A stretch of DNA of 64,000 nt from Collimonas rhizosphaerae (GCF_038896935.1 NZ_JBANDC010000008.1:1-64000), one strand, 5' to 3'. Shown: positions 35,345 to 44,821, counted from the first letter of the stretch. The notes: generated by a model from the letters alone, not told the origin. Program-made: numbers and translations.

Positions 35345-35346
35345 CT

Positions 35347-38202
35347 CTACGCTTCCTTCACAGTACCGGCATCCGCCGCTGCGGCTTTCGGCGGCAGCGG
35401 CGCAAAATAACCAACCACCAGCATCAGCGCGCCCACCGCGATAAAGGTGACGATGCGTTCCGCGCCGCCCGCATTCGACAAGTCGACCAGCAGCAGCTTG
35501 ACCACCACCAGGCCCAGCAATGCCGCGCCGGCCAGCCACAAACCGCGCTGCACGCGCCGGTGCGCCAGCAGCATCAGGCCTAGCGCCAGCAGCGTCCACA
35601 AGATGGCGTAGCCGGTCTGCACCACAAAACTGTCAAACAGCGCCGCGCTGTCCCATCTCACGCCGAAGAAATGATGCACGGTGCGCAGCCAGACGGTATT
35701 GAGCAAGACAAATGCCAACGCGGCCAGCGCCAGCAGCGTCTGTTTGCGCGGTACCCAGCCGGCGCCGGCAGGCAAGGGCTGGGCCGCGACAATCGCGCGG
35801 CGCCAGAATACCAGCGCGCCGAGGGCGAGGGCCAGCGCCAGGTCGGTAGGATTAAGCAACGGGACATACGGCAGCGGCGCCGTATGTCCCGACGACAGCA
35901 GCGCCATCAGCAGCGCGCCGAAAAACACCAGCACTGTGAGCGGCAAAGCCGCATACCAGTAGTAGGCGACAGCATGCGTGCCGAGCGGCCACCTGAACGC
36001 CGGCAGCAGCGCAATGCGGTTGGCCCTGCCGGCCCACACCGACAAACACAGCAATACCGCAATCGCGCTGACCAGCAGCACCACGCTGGCCCAGGAACTC
36101 TGCCACAAATTGCCGCGCTCGATGCCGAACCACAGGCAGTCGGCCAGCAACAGCGTGAGCAGCCAGACGCTGCCGACATGTGTCGCGCGATTCAGCTTGA
36201 GGGTGGCGATATTGTTTTGGGTTTGCGTGTCGTTCTTGTAGAGCATCCAGTAATGCAAGCCAAGGGCCAGCAGCCAGATGATCCAGGCTGGTGTGTACAG
36301 GACACGCTCCCCGGACAGCTCCTGCGCGATAAACCCGAGCGCCAGCGGCAGCAAGGTGAAACGGCTGGGCCAGGCGGCTACCGTCCAGCTGCTCTTGCGC
36401 GCCAGCAGCAGCGACAGCCATGCGCTCGCCACCAGCGCCAGCACCGTCAGCAACTGCTGGGTGCCGTCGCTGAAAACGGGCACGCTTGCCATGCCGGTTT
36501 CGCTGCCGGGCAGCTCGCGGTTTATCTCGACTATCCACGCCAGGCACCAGAACACGAAACCAAACAGGTAGACCGGCTGCGACAGCATGGCTTCGGCCTT
36601 GGCAAATTCCCTGGCCCAGCGCGAATCGCTGTGCGGCAGCACGCCGCGCAGCCACCAGGCGATGGCGAATGCAGGCAAGGCGATAAACATGGCGCCCATG
36701 AACATCGGATTGGCCAGCGGCCAGGCCGACACATTGTCCTCGATCCCCGCCAGGAAAGCGCCGGCCGCCACCACTTGCAGCAACAGCCCGAACGCACGCG
36801 GCATCCAGCGCGCCTGCCGCATGCCGACCCAGAACGCGCCGGCTCCTTCGAGCGCCCACACTGCCGATGTCCAGCGCATGTCCAGCGCCAGCGGCACCGC
36901 CAGGGTTACAAAACCGAGGCCGATGGCGATCATGGATTCGATCATCAGGCGATAGCTATCCCGTCCGCGGCGCATCAGCACCGCTGCCAGCACCAGGTAC
37001 AAGGCGGCAAATCCCAGCGCCGAAAAGGCGCCGCCGAACTTGAACTGGTCGGCCAGGCCGGCCTGCAAGCCAAAACCGACCAGCGCAGTGCCGAACATCA
37101 GCGTGCTGTCGACCGCGTTGCCAAGCCGGGTCGGCGTGTTGCGTGCATACAGGATCGCCGCCGCCACATAAATCAGCACGAATACGATCAGGAACAGCTG
37201 CGAACTCATGTAATGCGCCGGCTCGTACTTGAGCACGCCCCACAACGTAGCCACGCCAAAGGTCGCGGCAAAACCCACCATGTTCAGCACGCGCCAGGAA
37301 CGTTTATAAGCAATGAACAGGATCGCCAGGTTAAGCAGCGTGTAATAGCTGAACAGGGCGACACTGCTGCCGCCTCCGGTGGAAAGCAGCAGCGGCACCG
37401 CAAAACCACCGGCAAAAGCCGCCACCGCGAGCGCGCGCGAATCCTGCAGCAGCGCCAGCGCGCAACTCAAGGCGCACACCACGATCATCAAGCCGAAAGC
37501 AGGCAAGGGCGCAACCAGGTCAAAGCGGCGGAAAGCGGCGAACACGGTGAGATAGATCACCGCCACGCCGCCGCCCTGCAATGCCAGTGCAAAAGCCGGC
37601 CTGGCCTGGCGCTTGACGAAACCGACAGCCAGCAGCGCAATTCCGGCAAGAGCGACGGCCGCCAGCCGCAGCTCGACCGGAAACAGGCCGGCGGCCGCCG
37701 CGTAGCTGGACAGGAAAGACAGGCCGATGAACAGGATCACCAGGCCGATACGCACTATGGTGTTGCCGCCAAGGAGCCAGTTCTTGGCCGCGGCGAAAGC
37801 CAGCTCGACGGCATTCGGTTCAGCGGGTGGACGGACGCGGGGAGGTGCGGGTGGCGCCGCCGGTTGCGTAGCGGGTGGGATATCCGGAGTAACTGGCCGA
37901 GCAGCGGTTGCAGCCGGCGCTGCTGCCGCTACCGGAGTGTCAGGTGCGCTTGCCAACGCGGGCTTGCCGGCCGGCGTTGAGTCAGGGACAGTTGTGCTGT
38001 CGCCGCGAGATTTCAACAGTTCCAGCATCTGCAGCCGCAATTTTTCGTTCGACTTGCGCATCTCGCTGCGGATCGCATGCTGCAATCCCAATCCCGCCAG
38101 CAAACCGAGACCGCCGCCCAAAAAGATGCCGAAGTCACCGTATCCCGAGCTCGGCCATAGCCAACCCAGCACAGCTCCGCACAAAATTCCCCACATAATC
38201 AT
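35347..38202 (-). CDS. DUF2339-family polytopic membrane protein
   Basis: The start is taken at ATG 38202 (MIMWGILCGAVLGW); an ATG at 38196 is equally possible, and further upstream sequence is not coding-like. The product of about 951 aa begins with a glycine-rich hairpin helix (GDFGIFLGGGLGLLAGLG), a short coiled segment and a Pro/Ala linker (about 80-135). More than twenty hydrophobic helices then run to the C-terminus. This is the DUF2339 architecture. It is coupled to the DUF3999 gene two bases downstream. The pair probably acts together in the envelope; function unknown. Confidence 0.88.
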   Translation of the reverse strand: MIMWGILCGAVLGWLWPSSGYGDFGIFLGGGLGLLAGLGLQHAIRSEMRKSNEKLRLQMLELLKSRGDSTTVPDSTPAGKPALASAPDTPVAAAAPAATAARPVTPDIPPATQPAAPPAPPRVRPPAEPNAVELAFAAAKNWLLGGNTIVRIGLVILFIGLSFLSSYAAAAGLFPVELRLAAVALAGIALLAVGFVKRQARPAFALALQGGGVAVIYLTVFAAFRRFDLVAPLPAFGLMIVVCALSCALALLQDSRALAVAAFAGGFAVPLLLSTGGGSSVALFSYYTLLNLAILFIAYKRSWRVLNMVGFAATFGVATLWGVLKYEPAHYMSSQLFLIVFVLIYVAAAILYARNTPTRLGNAVDSTLMFGTALVGFGLQAGLADQFKFGGAFSALGFAALYLVLAAVLMRRGRDSYRLMIESMIAIGLGFVTLAVPLALDMRWTSAVWALEGAGAFWVGMRQARWMPRAFGLLLQVVAAGAFLAGIEDNVSAWPLANPMFMGAMFIALPAFAIAWWLRGVLPHSDSRWAREFAKAEAMLSQPVYLFGFVFWCLAWIVEINRELPGSETGMASVPVFSDGTQQLLTVLALVASAWLSLLLARKSSWTVAAWPSRFTLLPLALGFIAQELSGERVLYTPAWIIWLLALGLHYWMLYKNDTQTQNNIATLKLNRATHVGSVWLLTLLLADCLWFGIERGNLWQSSWASVVLLVSAIAVLLCLSVWAGRANRIALLPAFRWPLGTHAVAYYWYAALPLTVLVFFGALLMALLSSGHTAPLPYVPLLNPTDLALALALGALVFWRRAIVAAQPLPAGAGWVPRKQTLLALAALAFVLLNTVWLRTVHHFFGVRWDSAALFDSFVVQTGYAILWTLLALGLMLLAHRRVQRGLWLAGAALLGLVVVKLLLVDLSNAGGAERIVTFIAVGALMLVVGYFAPLPPKAAAADAGTVKEA

Positions 38203-38433
38203 AGTGTTAGCTCGCTTGTTGTGATTAGCTCTGGTATTGTCTGTTATGTGCCTGCCTGATGCAATGATTCGAATTGGCCAGCATGTAATACAAGGTTTGC
38301 GGACGCTCAAATAAATGACAGATGCGTGACCGATGCATGTAGGGCGCCAGGATTTCCTGGTTCGGCCCGGCGGCGCGAAGGGGTTTCCGTAACCTGAAGA
38401 TGCTGGTTATAATCAGCAGCAAAGGTGAAGAAA

Positions 38434-39006
38434 ATGATCTCCCATATTCTGACTCTCGATATCGCAGGCAATCCATTCGACTGGATCTCGCCGCAAGATG
38501 CTGTGCTCTATTATGCGAGCGGGAAAGTGGCTTGGGAACTGGGAGATGGCGACATCGTTTTCCGCGGCGGCTATTCCCGCGCCGGCGTACAATCGCGCAT
38601 CGCCGTCAAACCTATCATCGCCATCGCCGGCAGCGCCATCATGGCGCGCATGCTGCACATGGAGCTGCCGCTGGGCCATCACAACGACTTGCTGTTCAGG
38701 CGCGACCGCTACACTTGCGCATACTGCGGCGGCCGCTTTCCGCACAACGAACTGTCGCGCGATCACATCCATGCACGCTCCCACGGCGGCAAAGACACCT
38801 GGATGAACTGCGTCACCGCCTGCAAGGACTGCAACCAGGAAAAGGGCAACAAGCCGCTGGAAAGCTTTCGCCCGCTGCTGTACGTGCCCTATGTGCCATG
38901 CCGCGCCGAGCACTATCTGCTGAGCGGCAGGAATGTGCTGGCCGACCAGCATGACTACCTGGCGGCCAGGCTGCCCAAGCACAGCAGGATGCGCGACTTG
39001 AACTGA
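38434..39006 (+). CDS. HNH endonuclease
   Basis: The start is ATG 38434 (MISHILTLD), behind AAAGGTGA; a GTG at 38425 is an alternative. The 190-aa protein has an N-terminal domain found in stand-alone bacterial HNH proteins (LDIAGNPFDWISPQDAVLYYASGKV). A zinc-binding HNH core follows: CAYCGG, LSRDHIHARSHGG and NCVTACKDCNQEKGN. The C-terminal part is typical of the same group. It is not next to a methylase or phage gene, so it is probably not a restriction enzyme; its cellular target is unknown. Confidence 0.88.
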   Translation: MISHILTLDIAGNPFDWISPQDAVLYYASGKVAWELGDGDIVFRGGYSRAGVQSRIAVKPIIAIAGSAIMARMLHMELPLGHHNDLLFRRDRYTCAYCGGRFPHNELSRDHIHARSHGGKDTWMNCVTACKDCNQEKGNKPLESFRPLLYVPYVPCRAEHYLLSGRNVLADQHDYLAARLPKHSRMRDLN

Positions 39007-39078
39007 AGCGCGCAGCCATGCCCATCGCGGGCACCCGCACAAAAAACAACAGAACACGGCTGTGTATCGACGAAACGT

Positions 39079-39108
39079 TTGACACCGCGTTTTCATCGGG
39101 CGCAGAAT
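39079..39108 (+). promoter_or_regulatory. Candidate promoter for the small RNA at 39115
   Basis: A perfect TTGACA at 39079-39084 is followed after 18 bases by CAGAAT at 39103-39108. Transcription would begin near 39115, 43 bases before a 12-codon ORF. The -10 box is only a partial match. Confidence 0.4.
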
Positions 39109-39157
39109 CGCAACTCAGCATTTTGACCAACGCATTTTTTACAGGAAAGGAACGGCC

Positions 39158-39196
39158 ATGCCACGGACGGCTATCAACAATTTGAACAATAAATAG
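39158..39196 (+). CDS. Twelve-codon ORF inside the small RNA candidate
   Basis: ATG at 39158 follows AGGAAAGG with suitable spacing (about 7-8 bases) and encodes MPRTAINNLNNK before a TAG. The stop codon abuts the first stem of hairpin 1. It could be a leader peptide whose translation controls folding of the RNA, or a toxic micro-peptide. Translation is inferred from the ribosome site only. Confidence 0.4.
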   Translation: MPRTAINNLNNK

Positions 39197-39261
39197 CCCC
39201 GCGCATGACTGCTCGGGGCCTTCGGCGATATTGCCGACCCGAGCCGGTCGTTCCAACCATG

Positions 39262-39292
39262 AACCCCGGTGAGGAAACTCGCCGGGGTTTTT
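39262..39292 (+). terminator. Intrinsic terminator of the small RNA candidate
   Basis: AACCCCGGTGAG (39262-39273) pairs with CTCGCCGGGGTT (39278-39289) around a GAAA tetraloop. One G-T wobble occurs and a T-run follows. This is one of the clearest intrinsic terminators in the window, and it follows no annotated gene other than the RNA candidate. Confidence 0.85.
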
Positions 39293-39392
39293 GCTTTTCC
39301 GGGCCAGGCATTGGCCGGCCCGCAGCAGAAATGCCGGCATGACAAACAGTGGCGCACACGCTGCGCCTGGTCATCTGCATGAAAGGATGAAG

Positions 39393-39569
39393 ATGAAAAT
39401 AACGATCAAAGTGCCGAAACCGCGCAATCCGCTGGTTGCGCCGGCCAGGGCAAGGAAAGCAGGGGCGCATGCCGCGCATGATCCCGCGCGCCGGATACGC
39501 CGTATCGAAAAACAAAACCTGAACCTGCTGCTTTCAGGGCGAACCAGGAATGGTGGCGACGATGGGTGA
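39393..39569 (+). CDS. Small highly basic protein, unknown function
   Basis: ATG at 39393 follows AAGG with good spacing (an ATG two codons upstream is possible) and encodes 58 aa beginning MKITIKVPKPRNPLVAPARARKAG. The product is rich in Arg and Lys, with no signal peptide or membrane helix, so it may bind nucleic acid or ribosomes. I believe similar short KVPKPRNP-type proteins occur in other Burkholderiales, but this is unverified. It lies 100 bp after the terminator of the RNA candidate and converges with the dehydrogenase gene. Confidence 0.6.
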   Translation: MKITIKVPKPRNPLVAPARARKAGAHAAHDPARRIRRIEKQNLNLLLSGRTRNGGDDG

Positions 39570-39679
39570 CGACAGGCTTAAGGTGACGTGCGAAAGCAAG
39601 ATGCGCGTAGCTCCGGCAGGAAGCAGCCAGGACTGCTACGGTTGTGCATCGCTGTAGCAATGCGAAAGCCCAGCTCAAT

Positions 39680-42667
39680 TCACGGTAGCGACATGGCGAG
39701 GACACGCGCCACATGCAGCGCAACCGTATCCGCTCCATCGTGAATCTGGTGCCGGCAGCTGGTACCGTCGGCGACGATGATGCTGTCTTTGCCAGCCTTG
39801 CGGACAGCCGGCAACAACGCCAGCTCGGCCATGGCGATCGACGCATCGTAGTGCTCGGCTTCATAGCCGAAACTGCCGGCCATGCCGCAGCAGGAAGATT
39901 CCACCGAGTCCAGTTCAATGTGCGGGATCCATTGCAATACCGCGTGCACCGGACGCAAAGCGTCGAAGGCTTTTTGATGGCAATGCCCGTGCACCAGGAC
40001 TTTGTTGCCAGGCAGCGGCTTCAGGTCCAGATGGAAACGGCCGGCCTTTTTTTCTTTCACCAGGAATTCCTCAAAAAGATAGGCCGACGCCGCCAGCTTC
40101 TTTGCCTCTTCGCCATAACCATAATTGAGAAACTCGTCGCGCAAGGACAGCAGGCACGAAGGCTCCAGCCCGACAATGGCGATCCCGCGCTCAACGAAGG
40201 GCATCAATGCATCCAGCGTCCTGCGTGCTTCCGCCTTTGCCTGTTCGACCAGGCCGGCGGACAGATAGGTACGGCCGCAGCACAAGGGTTTTTGGCCTGC
40301 CACCGCATTGAAGTGCACCTTGTACCCGGCGGCTTCCAGCACCGCTTGCGCGGCACGGGCGTTTTCGGGTTCCATGTAATTGTTGAAGGTATCGACGAAC
40401 AGCAAGACTTCCCGTTCGCCTTCTGCAGCCGATCTTGCATTGTTCAGGAAAGCATTCTTGAAGCGCGGGAAAGATCGTTGCGGCGCCAGGCCTATCTGCT
40501 TTTTCAGCCAGCCGGACAGCACAGGAATGCCATCGGCCCAGGCGATCAGGCCGCCGATAGCGCTGGCGTACGGCGCATACTTCGGCACAAATCCCACCAG
40601 CCTGTCGCGCAAGCTGAGGCCATGCTTGCCGGCCCATGCCGCGCGCGCTTCAATCTTGATCTTGGCCATGTCGACGCCGGTCGGGCAGTCGCGCTTACAG
40701 CCCTTGCACGATACGCACAGGTCCAGCACTTCCTTGACCTCGGTGCTGGCCAGGCCCTCGCTGCCGAGCTGGCCCGACAGCGCCAGGCGCAGGGTATTGG
40801 CGCGGCCGCGCGTGACGTGCTTTTCATCTTTGGTGATGCGATAGCTGGGGCACATGGTGCCGGCGTCGAATTTGCGGCAATGGCCGTTGTTGTTGCACAT
40901 TTCAACCAGCTTGGCCAGGCCGCCGCTCTTGTCGCCGCCGCTGCCGGCTGCGGTTTCTTCGCCGGTCAGCGGATTGCGCCGGACGTTCCAGGACGACCAG
41001 TCCAGCAAAGGACGATGCGGCAACTCGCTATAGCCTGGGGCAAAACGGAAGTTGCTGGCATCGTCCATCTTGGGCGGGCGCACGATCTTGTCCGGGTTGA
41101 AGCGATTCTGCGGATCGAACAGTTCCTTGATTTCGGTGAAGGCGGCATTGATTTTCGGACCGTATTGCCAAGCCACCCATTCGCCGCGGCACAGGCCGTC
41201 GCCGTGTTCGCCCGAATAAGCACCTTTGTATCTGCGCACCAGCGCCGAGGCAGCTTCGGCAATTTCGCGCATGTCCTTGGCGCCGCCGCGGCGCATGTCG
41301 AGTATCGGCCTGACATGCAGGGTGCCGACGCTGGCGTGCGCGTACCAGGTGCCTTCGGTGCCGTATTTGTGGAACACTTCGGTCAGCTGGCTGGTGTATT
41401 CGGCCAGGTGCTCCAGCGGCACGGCGCAATCTTCGATGAAGGATACCGGCTTGCCGTCGCCCTTCATGCTCATCATGATGTTCAGGCCTGCCTTGCGCAC
41501 ATCCCACAATGCTTTCTGGTCGGCCGCGCCGCTCATTTGCACCACGGAACCGGGTAAGCCCAAGTCGGCCATCAATTGGTCCAGGCTCGCCAGTTTTTTC
41601 AGCAGCGCGGCGCGATCGTCTCCGGCGAACTCGACCAGCAAAATCGCTTGCGGCTGCCCTGCCAGGGCTTTTTCGATGACCGGCTTGAATGCCGGATTGC
41701 TCATGGACAGGTCGATCATGGTGCGGTCGACCAGCTCGACCGCGGTCGGACCGAGCTTGACGATGTGCTGCGTCATGTCCATCGCCTGGTAGAAGGTCGG
41801 GAAATTGACCACGCCCAGGACCTTGTGCGCCGGCAGCGGCGCCAGCGACAGGGTGAGCTGCCTGCTGTACGCCAGCGTCCCTTCTGAGCCGACCAGGATA
41901 TGCGCCAGGTTGGCGATGCCGTCGTCAGTGTAGGCGCGCGGATTCTGGCAATCGAAGATATCGATGTTGTAGCCGCCGACCCGCCGCAGCACCTTGGGTA
42001 CGCGTTCCGTGATCTCGGCCTGTTCGCGTTGGGCGATACGCTGCAGTCCGGCGGTGATGTCGCCGATGCGGCCGCCCTGCTCCATGCGGTCCAGGCGTTG
42101 AAAGCGCCCTTGCGTGCCGTCAGCCAGCACCGCATCGATGGCGGCTACGTTGTGCACCATGTTGCCGTACTCGATCGACCGCGAGCCGCAGGAATTATTG
42201 CCTGCCATGCCGCCGATCGTGCACTGGGCTGCGGTCGATACGTCCACCGGAAACCACAGCCCGTGGGGCTTGAGCCAGGCGTTGAGGTGGTCGAGGACCA
42301 TGCCTGGCTCCACCGTCACGGTGCGCGCCGCCGGATCGAAATCGATGACCTGGTTCAGCCATTTGCTGTTGTCGATCACCAGCGCCTCGCCTACGGTCTG
42401 GCCGCACTGGCTGGTGCCGGCGCCGCGCGCCAGCACCGGGACCTGGTGGCTGCGGGCGATGTCCAGCGCCAGCAGCAGGTCGTCCTGGTCGCGCGGCACC
42501 GCCACGCCAAGCGGCATGATCTGGTAGATCGAAGCGTCGGTGGCATAGCGGCCGCGGTCAGCCCGACCGAATAGTACTTCACCTTTCAGTTCGCGCCGCA
42601 GCTGCGCAGCCAGCGGCGTCGCCAGCGATGGACTGCGAGGGACCAGGTGGATAGGCTTGACCAACAT
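39680..42667 (-). CDS. FAD- and Fe-S-containing D-2-hydroxyacid dehydrogenase (YdiJ/D-2-hydroxyglutarate type)
   Basis: The 995-aa enzyme fuses three parts. The FAD_binding_4 domain is at about 40-250 (VPVLARGAGTSQCGQ, GGMAGNNSCGSRSIEYG), followed by the FAD-oxidase C-terminal domain (about 250-520; YSGEHGDGLCRGEW). A ferredoxin-like region has CVSCKGCKRDCPTGVDM near 655, plus two CCG domains (KPLCCGRTY; SSCCGMAGSFGYE). The length and fusion match YdiJ-type D-2-hydroxyglutarate or D-lactate dehydrogenases. It is the last gene of the four-gene operon. It would oxidise a D-2-hydroxyacid to a 2-ketoacid and pass electrons to quinone or cytochrome; substrate unknown. Confidence 0.88.
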   Translation of the reverse strand: MLVKPIHLVPRSPSLATPLAAQLRRELKGEVLFGRADRGRYATDASIYQIMPLGVAVPRDQDDLLLALDIARSHQVPVLARGAGTSQCGQTVGEALVIDNSKWLNQVIDFDPAARTVTVEPGMVLDHLNAWLKPHGLWFPVDVSTAAQCTIGGMAGNNSCGSRSIEYGNMVHNVAAIDAVLADGTQGRFQRLDRMEQGGRIGDITAGLQRIAQREQAEITERVPKVLRRVGGYNIDIFDCQNPRAYTDDGIANLAHILVGSEGTLAYSRQLTLSLAPLPAHKVLGVVNFPTFYQAMDMTQHIVKLGPTAVELVDRTMIDLSMSNPAFKPVIEKALAGQPQAILLVEFAGDDRAALLKKLASLDQLMADLGLPGSVVQMSGAADQKALWDVRKAGLNIMMSMKGDGKPVSFIEDCAVPLEHLAEYTSQLTEVFHKYGTEGTWYAHASVGTLHVRPILDMRRGGAKDMREIAEAASALVRRYKGAYSGEHGDGLCRGEWVAWQYGPKINAAFTEIKELFDPQNRFNPDKIVRPPKMDDASNFRFAPGYSELPHRPLLDWSSWNVRRNPLTGEETAAGSGGDKSGGLAKLVEMCNNNGHCRKFDAGTMCPSYRITKDEKHVTRGRANTLRLALSGQLGSEGLASTEVKEVLDLCVSCKGCKRDCPTGVDMAKIKIEARAAWAGKHGLSLRDRLVGFVPKYAPYASAIGGLIAWADGIPVLSGWLKKQIGLAPQRSFPRFKNAFLNNARSAAEGEREVLLFVDTFNNYMEPENARAAQAVLEAAGYKVHFNAVAGQKPLCCGRTYLSAGLVEQAKAEARRTLDALMPFVERGIAIVGLEPSCLLSLRDEFLNYGYGEEAKKLAASAYLFEEFLVKEKKAGRFHLDLKPLPGNKVLVHGHCHQKAFDALRPVHAVLQWIPHIELDSVESSCCGMAGSFGYEAEHYDASIAMAELALLPAVRKAGKDSIIVADGTSCRHQIHDGADTVALHVARVLAMSLP

Positions 42668-42711
42668 GATGGAGTCCTGTCAAAAACTTGAAAAAATTGC
42701 CGATGCCCGGC

Positions 42712-43488
42712 TTAGGCCAGCTCGAAATGAATCGGCGGCAAACCCGCAACCTGGCCGATCACCAAGCCCGGTTCATCCGGAAAGTGGATGCCGGTATAGG
42801 ACCCGGTTGTGACTACCGTGCCGGCAGGCAGGGTTATGCCGCGCGTGTTGCAATGGTTCACCAGCCAGCCCAGCAGGCGCCGCGGATCGCCGGCGGGATT
42901 GCCGGCGCTGCCCTTGAATATGTCCTTGCCGTTCAAGGTCAGGTGCGCCTCCGGCTTCAGGAAAGGAAAAGCGGCGTCATAGGCGATGAACTCGCCGCTG
43001 ACCAGGGCGCCGTGGTTTTGCAGGTCCGCCAACTGGCTCAGCTTGGGCACTTCCGGCCAGCCGGCAAGGCGGCTGGAAACGATCTCGATCGACGCCGCCA
43101 TGCTGCCGATGTGGCGCATTACCTCCGGTTCCGGCATCGGCGCCGCGCCGGGCTGGAAATCGATGTCGAAACAAAACATGATTTCCAGCTCGATGCCCAG
43201 CACCGGGTAAGCGGAGCGCTCGATGAGCGTGGTGGCGGGATAAATACGCTCCGCCGGCAAAGGCGCACCCTGTATCGGCCCCTGCGCCGATTTTGCACCT
43301 ATCTTCCAGCCGCCGATCCTGGCCTGCCGGTGCTGCAGGAACGCGTGCTGCACCAGGTAGGCAGCGTCGGCGCTAACCGGCTCCAGTTCCTGCGGAATGC
43401 ATTCGACTGTCGCATGATTGCCGTATGCCCTGCTCAGCAGATGCGCCAGCCGCTGCTGTGAAGATTGCGGAGATTGCGAAGAATTCAT
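42712..43488 (-). CDS. Fumarylacetoacetate-hydrolase-fold 2-keto-4-pentenoate hydratase-like enzyme
   Basis: The start is ATG 43488 (MNSSQSPQSSQQR), five bases after AGGGG. The 258-aa product matches the 2-keto-4-pentenoate hydratase/decarboxylase group: IGGWKIGAKSAQGP (about 58-71), LGIELEIMFCFD with the metal-ligand acidic pair, GSAGNPAGDPRRLLGWLVNH, and TVVTTGSYTGIHFP. Members hydrate 2-hydroxy-dienoates or decarboxylate related ketoacids. It lies between the MFS transporter and the dehydrogenase in one operon, implying a ketoacid intermediate. Confidence 0.85.
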   Translation of the reverse strand: MNSSQSPQSSQQRLAHLLSRAYGNHATVECIPQELEPVSADAAYLVQHAFLQHRQARIGGWKIGAKSAQGPIQGAPLPAERIYPATTLIERSAYPVLGIELEIMFCFDIDFQPGAAPMPEPEVMRHIGSMAASIEIVSSRLAGWPEVPKLSQLADLQNHGALVSGEFIAYDAAFPFLKPEAHLTLNGKDIFKGSAGNPAGDPRRLLGWLVNHCNTRGITLPAGTVVTTGSYTGIHFPDEPGLVIGQVAGLPPIHFELA

Positions 43489-43537
43489 AAAACCCCTGGT
43501 TATAACCATGTCTGCATGGCCGGATCGGCAGGCGCTT

Positions 43538-44821
43538 CTAGGCGCCGGCCTTCACCGGGTTGGCCGCGCCGTCGCCCACGCTATGCTCGAACTTGCTGTC
43601 GGGCTGCATGCGGAACGCCAGCAGCACGCCGAATCCCATCAGGATCATGCTGCCGACGAACGGCAGTTCCCAGCTGCCGAAGCGGTCGATCAGGTAACCG
43701 GACAGCACCGGCGAGATGATCGCCGCCAGCGCCGAACCGGTATTCATCATGCCGCTGGCGGTGCCTGAATATTGCGGAGCGATATCCATCGGAATCGCCC
43801 ACATCGGGCCGATCGTCATTTCGGCGAAAAAGAAACCGGCGCTCAGGCAAAGTATCGAGACGTAGACGTTGTGCGTGACCAGCAGCGGCAGCAGCGACAG
43901 CAACGTCAGCAGCATGCAGACCGACACCATCTGGCTGCGCGCCCGCTTCAGGTTGCCGGTGCGTTTCAGGATCCTGTCGCTGACGATGCCGCCCAGCGTA
44001 TCGCCGACCACGCCGGCGAAGAACACGCTGGAAGCGAACAGGGCGGATTTCTTGATGTCCAGGTCGTAGCTGTGCAGGAAATATTGCGGGATCCAGCTCA
44101 GGAACAGCCACAGCGTCCAGCCATAGCAGAAATACACGATGGTCACCGGCAGCATGCGCTTGAACAGCGGTCCCCATGGAATCTTCGGCGTGTTTTTCTT
44201 GACGGCCGGCAGCACTGCCAGCTCTTCCTGGGTAATGCGCGGATGTTTCTCCGGATGTTCCGTAAACACGAATGCCCACACCAGTACCCAGACCAGGCTG
44301 ATCACCCCGCAGATATAGAACGATTCGCGCCAGCCATGGGTCGCCATGATGAACACCACCAGTGTCGGCGCGACCGCATTGCCGATACGGGCGAAGGCAT
44401 GGGTGACACCTTGGGCAATCCCGCGGTTTTCCTTGGCGACCCAGCGCGACATGGCGCTGGTGGCTGCCGGAAAGGTGGCGCCCTCGCCCAGCCCGAGCAG
44501 CAGCCGGGCAAGCAGCAGCGAAAACAGGCCGCCGGCAAAACCGGTCAGGATGGTGGCGATGCCCCACAAGATGCCGCAATAGATCAGGGTGCGTTTGGCG
44601 CCGAACTTGTCGCTGACCCAGCCGCCGATGATCTGGAACACCAGGTAGGGATAGGCGAAGGCCGAGAACACCAGGCCGATCTGCGTTTTCGACAGATCGA
44701 ATTCTTTCGCAAAGCCGGCCGCGGCGGTGCTGACGTTGACGCGATCCAGGTAGGTAATGAAATACATCAGGCATAACATGATGAGCACGACCGTGGTCGC
44801 GCGCAAACGCAGGTGTTTCAT
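43538..44821 (-). CDS. MFS transporter, anion:cation symporter (ACS) family
   Basis: The start is ATG 44821 (MKHLRLRATT), six bases after GGAGACA; a longer reading frame upstream is not supported. The 427-aa protein has twelve predicted helices with the MFS A-motif-like GGWVSDKFGAKRTL (about 67-80). It resembles ACS-family carriers of organic acids such as hexarates, galactonate or phthalate. It is the second gene of the GntR-controlled operon and probably imports the operon's substrate, which should be an organic anion. Confidence 0.88.
   Translation of the reverse strand: MKHLRLRATTVVLIMLCLMYFITYLDRVNVSTAAAGFAKEFDLSKTQIGLVFSAFAYPYLVFQIIGGWVSDKFGAKRTLIYCGILWGIATILTGFAGGLFSLLLARLLLGLGEGATFPAATSAMSRWVAKENRGIAQGVTHAFARIGNAVAPTLVVFIMATHGWRESFYICGVISLVWVLVWAFVFTEHPEKHPRITQEELAVLPAVKKNTPKIPWGPLFKRMLPVTIVYFCYGWTLWLFLSWIPQYFLHSYDLDIKKSALFASSVFFAGVVGDTLGGIVSDRILKRTGNLKRARSQMVSVCMLLTLLSLLPLLVTHNVYVSILCLSAGFFFAEMTIGPMWAIPMDIAPQYSGTASGMMNTGSALAAIISPVLSGYLIDRFGSWELPFVGSMILMGFGVLLAFRMQPDSKFEHSVGDGAANPVKAGA

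Larger units (their letters stand above)
39115..39292 (+). ncRNA. Candidate structured small RNA with 12-codon ORF and intrinsic terminator
   Basis: From a TTGACA promoter, a transcript of about 178 nt is predicted. It contains a 12-codon ORF and hairpin GCCCCG/CGGGGC (39196-39201 with 39214-39219). A second hairpin is CGGC/GCCG (39223-39226 with 39233-39236), and a strong terminator follows. The layout, including the AATAG-CCCCG junction and GGCGATATTGCC, reminds me of the Rfam family called Betaproteobacteria toxic small RNA (RF02278). That comparison is from memory and unverified. Confidence 0.5.

Noticed and set aside
35347..35599. Extended N-terminus for the DUF3999 protein
   Set aside because: It overlaps the end of DUF2339 in another frame and lacks a signal peptide; the ATG at 35344 gives a proper signal peptide.
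38434..39006. Restriction-modification system around the HNH endonuclease
   Set aside because: No methyltransferase or specificity gene is nearby.
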